The notes under the pieces: generated by a model
The model's input: only the letters and a program-made list of their open reading frames with translations
What the model was told of the DNA's origin: nothing
Databases searched by the model: none
Shown here: one piece after another, positions 32,038 through 42,598 of the stretch
Layout of the letters: the number at the start of each line of letters is the position of its first letter
Position numbering within the stretch: the stretch's first letter is position 1
Made by a program: the position numbers and the translations under genes
NCBI GenBank assembly: GCA_039583875.1
Contig: CM077149.1
Location: forward strand, 152,522,416-152,586,415
Direction of reading: 5' to 3'
DNA length: 64,000 nucleotides
Origin: Platanthera guangdongensis
Taxonomy: Eukaryota; Streptophyta; Magnoliopsida; Asparagales; Orchidaceae

Positions 32038-32218
32038 TGTTAGAGAATAGTAGAAAACATGATGTATTAGCCCATTAATAAGGCTCATATAGGAGTTAGT
32101 GCTTAGTCTCACATTGTTTGGATAGCTAAGTTTTCCTCTCCTCTCTCCTATATATTTGTACTCATACTTGTATTTTTAAATTCAAGGAATACATACAAGG
32201 TTTGAACCTTTCTTTATA
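32038..32218 (+). repeat. Copia 5' LTR inserted in element F
   Basis: 181 bp from TGTTAGAGAATAG to CTTTCTTTATA, followed directly by a tRNA-Met PBS TGGTATCAGAGG (32219-32230). TCCTATATATTTG near 32145 is a plausible TATA region. It interrupts the F RNase H end. No 3' partner LTR was found. Confidence 0.65.
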
Positions 32219-33097
32219 TGGTATCAGAGGACTACGGTCCGGCCTAATTTTCTCAAACCGCCCAGTTCTCCTGTTAACCGGGCGGCTTGTGTTCCTGTCT
32301 AACCGCTCGACCTTGCGGCTTGTCTTTTATTTTTCTACCCGCCTTCATCCCTTCTCTTGTGGATCCACCTCCTCCTTCTCCTCTCCGCTCCTTCATAGCC
32401 TCCCATATCTCTGGCACATGGACCCCACTCCCGTACGGACTGGTCTTCTTAACCGTCACGGGTTTCTTTCTATCCACTGCGGCTTCCCTTGTTAGCCGGG
32501 TAGCTTCTTTCTACCTGTTGTGGCTTCCCTGTTAGCCGGGTAGCTTCTCGCGGATACTCACTACCATCCGGCTTCCCGCTCAACCCGTTGCGACCTCTTC
32601 CGCTGCGACCTCTTCCACTGCGGACTGTCTTTCCACTGCAGTCTCTTCCCAGAGTTTTTCACTGCGGTCTCTTTGTTGCGCGGTTTACTCCCTGTTGCGG
32701 GGAGCTCGCCCCTCTCTTGGCAACTGCTTTTCCGCTTCTCGCTTCGCGGATTGCTGTGCTATTCACGCGGACTGTCTTTCCGCTTCAGTGCGGGTTGCCT
32801 CTAACCGCACGGTCTGGTGCCTATTCGCTGCGGTTGCTCTTGGTGTGGTCTGCTCTTAGTCGCCCGAACTAGTTCCTATTAGCTTGTGGTCAGCTCTTAG
32901 CCGCCCGGTCTAGTTCCTTTTTCTTGCGGACTGCTACTCGCCGCCCGACTACTTCCTGTTTGTCGTGTTTTTCGGCCTGTTGCGGTCTTCCTCTAATCGC
33001 ACGGTCTCCCTCATGCTACTAGTCTGTTTCCGGCTTCTCCCTTCTCTACTCGCTGACCGCCCAGATCTTACCATCTTCTTCGAACCGCTGCGGTCTC

Positions 33098-33430
33098 ATG
33101 GCGTCCGAGAACTCCAACGCTTCCTCTGTTCTTCCTGATCGTGTTGCGGCTCCAGGCTCCAAGCATCGCGATGAACTTCGCATTACTACTATCTCTCTCA
33201 GTGGGAAGCGCAATTTTTTTGAGTGGGTTCACTCGGTTTGTCGTGTCCTGCAGACAAAAGGTCTTCTTCATCACCTCACAAAGGTTCCTCCAACCGCTCC
33301 CACCGATGAGTGGCTCCGCGATGATGGTCGCATCCAATCTTGGCTACTCAATAGTCATTTCCCGCCCAGTCTGGCAAGAGACGGCGATCTTGCAGAAGGA
33401 ATTTGAGGTCAACTCGACACTACGGGTCAT
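33098..33430 (+). pseudogene. Copia gag fragment
   Basis: From ATG 33098: an N-terminal MASENSNASSVLPDR, then ITTISLSGKRNFFEWVHSVC and IQSWLLNSHFP, the copia Gag (UBN2-like) pattern of a substrate block, tryptophan-containing helix and SWL-NS motif. Open for 102 codons, then ends. The leader between the PBS and this start (32231-33097) is pyrimidine-rich with many GCGG/CCGC motifs and seems non-coding. The remainder of the copia element is lost; gypsy integrase begins near 33440. Confidence 0.7.
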
Positions 33431-33439
33431 CAATGCATG

Positions 33440-34104
33440 CCTACGGGTAGATAGTTCTTCGTTCCATCCATACACTCTCGTCAGGGTTGGCTATTTTAAA
33501 AGGATCGCATGATCCTCTCGGCATCCTCTGCCAGCATTTTGTGCCTCCTCGCCGAATATCATGCTACACCCTTTTTCGAACCACAGGAGCTTTCCACACA
33601 TACCGCCGCATCGCGTCTGCACTCTATTGGAAGGGTATGATGCGCCATGCAGAAGACTATGTTACGGTCTGTTTGATTTTCCAACACTCCAAGTATGATT
33701 GACTTTTTATGCTGAGAAACACGATTATTGAGGGTTGATAACAGTCACTGTATTCTGGGTAAACACCAATCACCGCAAACAGATGGGCAAACTGAGGTAG
33801 TGAATCGTACCATTAGAAATACTATTTCCAATCCTACTAGGAAACCATAGAAATAATTAGAGGTTGCTTTAGCACATGTAAGGTTCGCTTATAACTCCAT
33901 CTAAAATAGATCAACAGGAAGCTCTTTGTTCTTCATCATCTCCGTCCACCTACATCATCATCTCCGAGAACGAAACATCTAGATTGACAACACGGGAAAG
34001 AACGTTCAAGAAGTTCACCAAAAGTTTTATGAATCGAGAGACTGCTGCACACAGAAAGTATACAAATACTGGCAGCAACATACCTTTTAAGTTGGCAAGT
34101 TCGC
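33440..34104 (+). pseudogene. F integrase remnant, part 1
   Basis: Zinc-finger region in shifting frames: EYHATPF, then TYRRIASALYWKGMMRHAEDYV and LIFQHSKYD (33590-33700; one zinc-ligand cysteine reads phenylalanine). After a large internal deletion comes PQTDGQTEVVNRTIRN (about 33775-33825), then VRFAYNS (33880-33900) and a basic C-terminal segment near 33990-34100. It is cut at 34104 by G3 and resumes at 47771. Confidence 0.75.
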
Positions 34105-35312
34105 TGTACAACCCCGTGTTCGCCGAGCGGGTCCGCCAAGCCAGGCGAGCGGACCAGGCTGCCCGGCCCGCACCAGAATAACGTGCGAGGGGCAGGAGGC
34201 AGGAGGCCAGCTCGCTCTCGCCCAAGTCGGGCAGGAGGCCAGTTCGCTCTCGCCCAGGTCGGGCGGGCGAGCCACGCGAGTTGCCCTTTCACCCCTCTCG
34301 CTCGCTCAGAATTCGTCGAGCAGAGTTTGGGTCGCCATTCGTCAAGCAGAGTCTGGGTCGCCGTTCGTCGAGCAGAGTCTGGGTCGCCGTTCGTCGAGCA
34401 GAGTTTGGGTCGCCATTCGTCGAGCAGAGTCTGGGTCGCCGTTCGTCGAGCAGAGTCTGGGTCGCCGTTCGTCGAGCAGAGTCTGGGTCGCCGTTCGTCG
34501 AGCAGGGTCTGGGTCGCCATTCGTCGAGCAGAGTCTGGGTCGCCGTTCGTCGAGCAGAGTCTGGGTCGTCATTCGTCGTACAGAGCTTTTTTGTCGGCAT
34601 TCAACGAACTGGTATTCGGGGATGGGTTCGATGAGTCCAAATTGGCGAGCCCTCCTCCGAGGCTCCCATGGTTGCAGTTGGAAGCCTGGACGCCAGCCCG
34701 CTCTCCTATGCGCGACTCGGCTGCCGGCCCGCCTCGGCACGGGTATTGGCAGGTCGCGGCGGCCCTGCTCGCGCTCGCCCAAGGAGAGTCGGCGAGCCGT
34801 AGGAGCCAGGTCGCACCCGCCTCCCGCGAGAGGAGAGCAATGGCGAGCTGACCTTCATATCCCTGGGGTGGGCCCAGTAGAGGCCCAGAGGTAAAATTAC
34901 CTGGATGCCCTCCCTATGGGTACAAATAGCTAGTTGGAACAGCGGAGCTACGCTGTTGGCAGACCAAGCTGGGCTGCACATAGCTGTTCAAAAGAGCGGA
35001 GGTTGGCTATTTGCAGACCGTTTTCAGAATTCTATAAATAAAACTCAAGGGGCACCTCAGAAGGGGGGCTTTGGATACTCACTAGCTCCTTAATTCCCGA
35101 GTGCTTTCTGAGGTTGTCTTAGCTCGGTCTGTGGATAAGGAGGGGAAGTACTCTCAGGTCTTCCGGGTGTGTGGTGGGTCCTCCCCGCAGAGCCCTTGGG
35201 TCGATTCTTCCCTTGTCTCTTTTGTTGTTTTGTTTGCAGGAGCAAAGTAGGTGCGTGATCACCCCTTTCCCAAGGGCGAACTCCACAGGAGACCGAGTCT
35301 TCGGTTTCAACA
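34105..35312 (+). repeat. G3 5' LTR (1208 bp) with 26-bp minisatellite
   Basis: Matches 46564-47770 along its length. Contains ten tandem 26-bp units (34321-34580, consensus CAGAGTCTGGGTCGCCGTTC plus GTCGAG), a TATA box TATAAATA at 35033-35040, and a pyrimidine-rich R/U5. Because 26 is not a multiple of three, the minisatellite is open in all frames on both strands, giving spurious ORFs. Confidence 0.95.
35033..35040 (+). promoter_or_regulatory. G3 LTR TATA box
   Basis: TATAAATA in both LTRs (also 47491-47498), about 270 bp before the LTR end. This is the likely promoter for the genomic RNA, with transcription starting roughly 30 bp downstream. Confidence 0.7.
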
Positions 35313-35367
35313 TTTTGGTGCGGTGAGCGTGGAACGTGGTCAGTACAGAAAAGCTTCAGCGAGCTCA

Positions 35368-36390
35368 ATGACAGGAGGGCAGGGATCTGACAGGCCGGAC
35401 TCGCCGCCCCCCCCCCCCACCACCACCACCATCTCTGGCCACGGTGGGGATGTTTGAAGATCTCAGGAATGAGGTGCTGGGCCTCGTCAAGTTCGCACTC
35501 GGCACGTGGGCCGAGTGCTCGACTCCGGCAATCCAGATCGCAGCCGCCTCTTCTTTAGGCGAGGACGCCCCCGGAAGGCGAGCTGGGAAGGAAGTGGCCG
35601 AGGAGGGCCGGGAGTGCGAGCTCCCCGGACGCGAGCTCTTCCCCGGCTCGGCAGGCAGAGGTCGGCTCGGCGATCTGAGCCCGCGAGACGCGCCAGCTTG
35701 CCCGGTAGGGGGAGGCAGCCCCTTCAGCGAGTTGGTCTCTTCAGCTCCAGTTCCAGAGGGGTTCAGGGCACCCGAGATGTCCTACTACTCCGGGAAGGGA
35801 GACCCGGTCCAACACGTCCAGTGGTTTGAGGACGTGGTCTCGGTCCGGCAGATGTCGGATGGGTTCAAGTGCCGACTCTTCGTCATCACCCTCAAGGAGA
35901 AGGCGAGGGAGTGGTTCCATCAGCTGCCGGCCAGCTCCATCTACTGTTTCGAGGACCTGCGTCGGAGGTTCATGCTGAGATTCACTACCTCGAAGAGGAG
36001 GAAGAAGGAGTCAGAGTCCCTGTTCCACATCAAGCAGGGAGTGAATGAGACGTTGGGGAGCTACGTGGATCGGTTCCAGGAGGAGGTCACCCAAGTCCAG
36101 GAGATGTCGGGCCATAGTCTGATGATGGCTTTCACCCTGGGCCTGCAGCAGGGTTTCTTCAGGATGAAGTTGAAGAGAATACCCCCCTCTCCTATGAGGA
36201 GCTGATGGAAAGGGCGGCGAGAGAAGTTGACGGGGAGGCGTCAAATCCGGAGTTCGCCCGGAAGCTGGCCAGGTGGGCCACGGAGGAAGAGAAGGAGCCA
36301 AGAGGAGGAAGAGGACAGGAGGAGAGGAGAGGAGAGCCCCGGCAGAGGGAGCAGAGGCAGCTCCAGGGGCAGCAGCAGCTAAGGTGAGGG
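35368..36390 (+). pseudogene. G3 gag
   Basis: The likely start is ATG 35368 (MTGGQGSDRPDSPPPP); a C12 tract at 35407-35418 shifts the frame, and the main frame runs from about 35420 to 36205. The capsid core (retrotransposon Gag family) is clear: MSYYSGKGDPVQHVQWFEDV, LFVITLKEKAREWFHQLPAS, CFEDLRRRFMLRFTTSKRRK and LGSYVDRFQEEV. A frame change near 36190 leads to ELMERAAREVDGEA and a Glu/Arg/Gln-rich tail. No zinc knuckle with all ligands is visible. Confidence 0.8.
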
Positions 36391-36899
36391 AGTCAGGAGT
36401 CTGACCGTCGGCTGGTCTGGAGGCCCGAGTGGCAAGGGCAGGGGCCACAGAGAGGGTATCAAGGAAGGGACCACCACCGGGGGGCAAGATCAATTCCACC
36501 CCCCGGGCTGGAGGCAGGCCCAGAGACCTCGACTCCCCGATCAGGAAGAGGCTATGGCCATAGCCATGGGGGAAAGGAGGAGAGTAGCAAGGAGAAGGAG
36601 GAGAGAGGTTAGGGTGGAATTGCCTTACTGCGACTTCCATCAGGAGGAACGGCACGCCACAGCCACGTGCCCGGAGTTCCTCGAAATGAGCGGGAACAGG
36701 GAACAGCAGCAGCAGCAGGGGCGTCAAGAAGTGAGGATCGAGGAGGTCCTGCCTCGGGCGGAGGAGGACCGTGCGAAGACCGGGTGGATGTCAGGACCCA
36801 AGGAGGGATCGGAGTGATCCACGGGGGTGGGGTCAGGGGGGGGGGGGGGGTGGGGGGGGTTGGGGAGTTGAGGCTTCCCGGAAGGCAAGCCTCCACACC

Positions 36900-37607
36900 A
36901 TGTACCGCCGGAGCGTTGGCTCCACATCCCCGACCCCTCCCCCAGAGAAGAGGATCACCTTCTCGAGCAGCGATATGGCTGATCATGAGGATCCTTTTTG
37001 CGATGCGCTGGTCATCCAGACAGCCATCGAAAATTTTACCGTCTCCAGGATCCTCGTCGACAACGGAAGCGCCGTCAACGTCATCTTTAAGAAGGCGTTT
37101 GACGCGATGAAGGTGGATGCGAAGAGGGTGCTGGCCTCAGATGGGCCCTTGTTTGGATTTTCGGGGGAGAGGAAGGAGGTCGAAGGAGGGGTGGGCCTCC
37201 ATGTCACCCTGGGGGGGCAGTCCAGGAATTGCAGGTTCGTCATCGTGGATGCCCCCAGCAGCTACAGCGCCATCTTCGGGAGGCCCCTTATCAGCGCCTT
37301 CCGCTGCGTCCCCTCATCGTTCCATCAGTGCTTGAAGTTCAATGCCGAGGGGATTCAGGTCAGGGTCAGGGGGGACCCCAAGGTGGCGCGGGAATGCTAC
37401 GTCACCGCCTTGAACTCCATCTCTTGGCAAGAGGGAGTCGAGGAGATGGAGCGAAGGATGGAGGAGGCGGAGCAGGAAGCTGGCAGGAGGGAGCTGGAGG
37501 CGGAGAGCTGCGTTGTGGTAGAGACAGCAGGAGGAGACCAGGAGGAGTCGGCCGAGGCGATGGCCGTGGAAGAAGAGGTGGAGGCGGAGGCCCTCGTCCC
37601 GGAGTAG
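36900..37607 (+). pseudogene. G3 protease region
   Basis: Frame to 37607 contains ITFSSSDMADHEDPFCDALV, then ILVDNGSAVNVIFKKAF (about 37050-37100), the retropepsin active site with DNGS where Tat elements usually have DGGS or DTGS. FGFSGE and APSSYSAIFGRPLISAF follow, the second conserved protease block. A G15 run (36836-36850) and another G8 just upstream disrupt the link with gag. The acidic C-terminus ends at TAG 37605. Confidence 0.8.
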
Positions 37608-37640
37608 AGGGGTGTTGAAGAATGGGGGGAGCAGTCCCGG

Positions 37641-38662
37641 TTGGAAGCTGCGGAAGAGGTAGTGGAGCTGGAGGTCCACACCCGTGAAGGCAGGGTGGAG
37701 AAGGTCCGCGTCAGCGGAGGGCTGACCCCGGAGGACCAAGGCCGGATGCTGGAGTACATCCAGAAGAACGTGGACATCTTCGCATGGAGCGCCGCGGAGA
37801 TGCCGGGGGTTGACGCGGATGTGGCTTGCCACCGCCTCAACTTGGACCCGGGAACACGCCCCGTCCAACAAAAGAAGAGGTCCACCGCGGACAAGCTGTC
37901 GGAGCCCATCATAGAGGAGGTGGAGAAGCTTCTCAAGGTCGGCTTCATATCCGAGATCCAATACCCCGGCTGGGTCTCAAATGTAGTCATGGTAAAAAAA
38001 GGGGACGGCCGGTGGCGAATGTGTATCGACTTCTCCTTGCTTAATAAATCTTGTCCTAAGGACTGTTATCCCTTGCCTCGGATCGACGCACTGGTTGACT
38101 CAGCCGTCGGTTTTTCTATAATGAATTTTCTAGATGCATTTTCAGGTTATCATCAAATCAGAATGCACCCCCCGGACGTCAAGGATGTCTCGTTCATCAC
38201 GGGGGATGGATGCTACTGTTACAAGATGATGCCTTCGGGCTAAAGAACGCAGGGGCGACCTATCAAAAGATGATGGACATGGTTTTCAAAGAACAGAAGG
38301 GGAGGAACTTGGAAGTGTACGTGGACGATCTCATGATCAAGAGGCAGGATGTGGACTCTCACGTCCGGGACCTGGAGGAGACCTTTGCTACCCTGCGCAG
38401 GTACAAGATGCGATTGAACCCCCTGAAGTGTGTCTTCGGGGCCAGCAGGGGAAAGTTCTTGGGGCACTTCCTCACCCCTGTAGGGGTCGAGCCGAATCTG
38501 GATAAGGTCAAGGTCATCTTAGGGCTGGGATCGCCACGGAACACTAAGGAGGTGCGGCGGCTGACAGGGAAGCTGGCAGGGCTAAGTAGGTTCCTCTCTC
38601 GGGCTGGGGAGAAATGTTCCCCCTTATTCAAAACGTTAAGGGGGGGTCAGAAAATCGAGTAG
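37641..38662 (+). pseudogene. G3 reverse transcriptase
   Basis: Linker with DIFAWSAAEMPGVD, then RT blocks GFISEIQYPGWVSNVVMVKK, WRMCIDFSLLNKSCPKDCYP, DAFSGYHQIRMH and, after a one-base deletion near 38236 (PSG-stop instead of the usual PFGLKNA), GATYQKMM and the intact catalytic YVDDLMIK (about 38318-38341), and FLGHFLTPVGVEPN. Ends at TAG 38660. The catalytic residues survive, but the frameshift prevents a single product. Confidence 0.88.
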
Positions 38663-39300
38663 ACCAAGGAGTGAGAGGAGGCATTCCAGGCCCTCAAGGT
38701 GCAGTTGATTTGGGCTCCATTGCTTCAAGGGCCAAAGGAAGGGGAAGACCTTTTTCTATACCTCGGGGTCGGGGCGGAGGCCTTAAGCTCCGTCCTAGTT
38801 CGTGAAGAGGGGAAGAAGCAGCTCCCTATATATTACGTGAGTCGGGTCCTGAGAAAGGTTGAGCTCCGATATCCAATTTTGGAGAAGCTGGCCTTCGCCC
38901 TGGTCATCTCAGCCCGAAGGCTGCGACCCTATTTCCAGGCACACTTAATCCGAGTGGTGACTGATCATCCCCTCCGAAAAAGTTTTGAGGGGGTGGAGCA
39001 TTCTGGCCGGCTGGCCAAGTGGTCGGTGGAGTTGAGTGAGTTCGACGTTTCCTTTGTCCCCCGCCTCTCGATCAAAGCTCAAGCAATGACCGACTTCTTG
39101 GCCGATTATGTGATTGAGGTGGCGGAAGAAGAGCTCACTCGTCCGACTCCTTGGAAGGTGAAGGTGGATGGCGCCTCAAGGAGGCATTCCCTAGGAGTAG
39201 GGGTGATCTTGGAGAGCCATCATCGACTTGTTCCATCAAACACGTGCCCGGGAGGAGAACGAGCAGGCCGATCAGCTATCGAAGCATGGTCCCCGGGTGG
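38663..39300 (+). pseudogene. G3 RNase H and remnant second RNase H
   Basis: RNase H: FLYLGVGAEALSSVLVREEG, YYVSRVLRKVELRYPILEKL and VVTDHPLRKSF, SGRLAKWSVELSEFDVSF (to about 39110). It is followed by WKVKVDGASRRHSLGVGVIL (39151-39212), the start of the extra RNase H domain typical of Tat elements. The domain then jumps to its last residues, REENEQADQLSKHGP (about 39249-39295, different frame), so its middle is deleted. Confidence 0.8.
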
Positions 39301-40624
39301 GGGGTGTCATCACCGACTTGTTCCGCCCTTCCATCGAAGAGGGGGAGCTTATGGAGATAGACCAGCTGCCTTCATGGATAGACCCGGTCGTAACTTTCCT
39401 TTCCGCGGGGAAGTATCCGGAGGTGGTAGACAAGAAGAAGCTCAGGCACAAGTCGACGTACTACCTCCTCCAGGACGGGCAGTTGTACAGGAAGACTCTC
39501 TCGGGGATGTTGGCTCGATGTGTGGCTGAGGGGGAAGTACGAAGAATCTTGGAAGAAGTCCACTCCGAGGAGTGTGGGAGCCACTCAAGGAGTCGGACCA
39601 TGGAAGGGAGGATTGTCAAGCAGGGGTACTTCTGGCCCACATTGGGCCGTGATGCAACGGAGTTCGCAAGAAGGTGTCATAAATGTCAGTTGTTTGCTCC
39701 CCTCCAGCTACAGCCGGCTCAGCGACTCAAAAGTATCACAGCCCCGTGGCCCTTTGCCATTTGGGGAATGGATTTGGTTGGACCATTCCCCCAGGCCAGT
39801 GGGCAGAGGAGGTTCCTACTGATGATGATCGATTATTTCTCCAAGTGGTTGGAAGTGAAGGCGCTGGCCAAGGTGACTTCCCAGGTCATCAGGAACTTCG
39901 TGTGGGGGAGATCATCTGCCGCCATGGGCTGCCTCAGGCCATTGTCACGGACAATGGGCCCCAGTTCGCCAGCGCGGAGTTTACCAGCTTCTGCGAGCAG
40001 CTTGGGATCGACCTCAGGTTCGCCTCGGTCCACCACCCCAGAAGCAACTGGCAGGTGGAGGCCGCGAACAAGATCATTGTCAACCTCCTAAAGAAGAAAG
40101 TGGAAAATTTGAAGGGGAGCTGGGTGGAGCAGCTTCCCGCGGTTCTCTGGGCTTTGAGGACCACCCCCAACACATCTACCGGAGAGACCCCCTTCAAGCT
40201 CTCTCATGGGTGCGAGGCAGTGCTCCCAGTGGAATTTGAAGTTCAAACTCCTCGAGTTGTATCGGCCGGAGAAGGTAGGGAAGAATGGCTGGTTGAGAAC
40301 GAGGAAGAGCTGCGGCTCTCCTTTGACATGATGGAAGAACTGCGGGACCTTTCCGCCGTCCGGCAGGAAGAGGTGAAGAGGAGGATGGCCAAGTACTTTG
40401 ACAAGCACGTCAGAGTCAAGCAATTTGTGGAGGGCGACTTGGTGCTGAAGAAGGTGGATGCAGCAGGGAGGTCGGCAACCGTGGGGAAGCTCAACCCCAG
40501 CTGGGAAGGTCCATTTATTGTAAAAGAAGCTTTAAGATCAGGGGGGTATCGACTCCAAAATGTGGAGGGCGAGACCTTAAGTCTCACATGTAGTGGTGAC
40601 GACTTAAAACGCTTTTTCCCTTGA
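39301..40624 (+). pseudogene. G3 integrase
   Basis: Zinc-finger domain EVHSEECGSHSRSRTMEGRI to HKCQLFA (about 39559-39702), core with WGMDLVGPFPQASGQRRFLL (about 39761) and DYFSKWLEV. A frameshift near 39900 moves to the frame with HGLPQAIVTDNGPQFASAEF, SVHHPRSNWQVEAANKIIV (catalytic Asp and Glu present), PFKLSHGCEAVLPVE and a C-terminal LNPSWEGPFIVKE. True end TGA 40622-40624. No chromodomain, as expected for Tat. Confidence 0.88.
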
Positions 40625-40716
40625 AACATGTAAGTGGTGCTTTGTTTTTTAATGAAAGTTCTTTAACACGCCGATGCTGTCACAATGAGTTTGCATGAAG
40701 AAGTGAATTGTATTTG

Positions 40717-41983
40717 GACCCCGAGCACATCCCGTTGTCAGGCTCTCACCTAGCTGGCAGGGCTGGAAGTCACTCGGTGTCATCCTTAGACCCCGAGCAG
40801 ATCCCGCTGTCAGGCTCTCACCTAGCTGACAGGGCTGGAAGTAACTCGGTGTCATCCTTAGACCTCGAGCAGATCCCGCTGTCAGGCTCTCATGTAGCTG
40901 TCAGGGCTGGAAGTCACTCGATGGTGTTAGCCTTGGACCCCGAGCAGATCTCGTTGTCAGGCTCTCACCTAGCTGGCAGTGCTGGAAGTCACTCGGTGTC
41001 ATCCTTAAATCTCGAGCAGATCCCGTTGTCAGGCTCTCACCTAGCTGGCAGGGCTGTAAGTCACTCGATGGCGTTAGCCTTGGACCCCAAGCAGATCCCT
41101 CTTTCAGGCTCTCACCTAGCTGGCAGGGCTGGAAGTCACTCGGTGTCATCCTTAGACCTCGAGCAGATCCCGCTGTCAGGCTCTCACCTAGCTGACAGGG
41201 CTGGAAGTCACTCGATGGCATTAGCCTTGGACCCCGAGCAGATCCCGCTGTCAGGATCTCACCTAACTGGCAGGGCTGGAAGTCACTCGGTGTCATCCTT
41301 AGACCTCGAGCAGATCCCGCTGTCAGGCTCTCACCTAGCTGGCATGGCTGGAAGTCACTCAGTGTCATCCTTAGACCTCGAGCAGATCCCGCTGTCAGGC
41401 TCTCACCTAGCTGGCAGGGCTGGAAGTCACTCGATGGCGTTAGCCTTGGACCCCGAGCAGATCCCCAGGATAGCTGGCAGAAGTCACTCTCATCCTTAGA
41501 CCTCGAGCAGATCCCGCTCAGGCTCTCACCATGGCAGGGCTGGAAGTCACTCGATGGCGTTAGCCTTGGACCCCGAGCAAATCGGTCAGGCTCTCATAGC
41601 CAGGGATGGAAGCCACTCGGTGTCATCCTTCCACCTTGAGCAGATCCCGCTGTCAGGCTCTCACCTAGCTGGCAGGGCCGGAAGTCACTCGATGGCGTTA
41701 GCCTTGGACCCCGAGCAGATCCCGATGCCAGGCTCTCACCTAGTTGGCAGGGCTGGAAGTTACTCGGTGTCATCCTTAGACCTCGAGCAGATCCCGCTGT
41801 CAGGCTCTCGCCTGGCTGGCAGGGCTGGAAGTCACTCGGTGGCGTTAGCCTTGGACCCCGAGCAGATCCCGCTGTCAGGCTCTCACCTAGCTGGCAGGGC
41901 TGGAAGTCACTCGATGTCATCCTTAGATCTCGAGCAGGTCTCGCTGTCAGGCTCTCACCTAGCTGGCAGGGCTGTATGTCACT
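40717..41983. repeat. 18-copy 72/75-bp tandem repeat in G3
   Basis: Units of GACCYCGAGCAGATCCCGCT then GTCAGGCTCTCACCTAGCTG, GCAGGGCTGGAAGTCACTCG and either GTGTCATCCTTA (72 bp) or ATGGCGTTAGCCTTG (75 bp). I count 18 units, three of them shortened (about 41448-41630). Both lengths are multiples of three, and the array is open in a plus-strand frame (40708-41499, 41554-42084) and a minus-strand frame (41368-40901, 41986-41594). It lies between the end of pol and the end of the antisense ORF. A coding role is not shown. Confidence 0.93.
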
Positions 41984-42598
41984 CATCGGGGAAAGACATC
42001 AACTACTCGCCAGCTAACGGGGGAGGACTTGATGCGCAAAGCAGTGGCAGAAGTTGGGGAACCAGATGTCCAAATAATGAGTAATTGGAGTCGCGAAGTT
42101 AACCAAAAGGGGTGGACTAACGTTAGTCACCCAGCACCCAAAATTTCGGCCAAAAGGGGGGAAGAACCCAAGCCGCATTGCAAGAGGGTCAGCCCGCGAG
42201 AAATCTGATGGCTCAGGCAAGCGACGAACCGGCTCGCCTCTCCTGGTAAGCGAGTAGTCACCTCAGCGAGACCGGGCTGCAGAGGCAGGTGGCCGCTAGC
42301 GGGACGACCGATCGGGTCTCCAATGACTCCTAAGCCAAATCCGTAGGCGTGCGACCTCGTCGACATAACGCGAGATGAACGACCGCGAGTACGGAAAGGG
42401 AGAATTTACATCGCGCAATAATAGCAAACATACATATAACGCGAGCGAGGAAGCATTTATAAGAATGGGAATAGACAAAAAATCGCAAAGTCATGGCACG
42501 GCTCGCGCTTACATTTCAAACAACCAAAAATATACAGATATACATATAACAGACGAGTCGCAGGGGTGAGGGCGACGCGAGATCCTGGGCGAGAAGCC

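Noticed and set aside
34289..34634. Overlapping long ORFs on both strands in the G3 LTRs
   Set aside because: Produced by the 26-bp minisatellite, which lacks stops in every frame.
40717..41983. CRISPR-like array
   Set aside because: Units are tandem without unique spacers, and the context is a plant retrotransposon.
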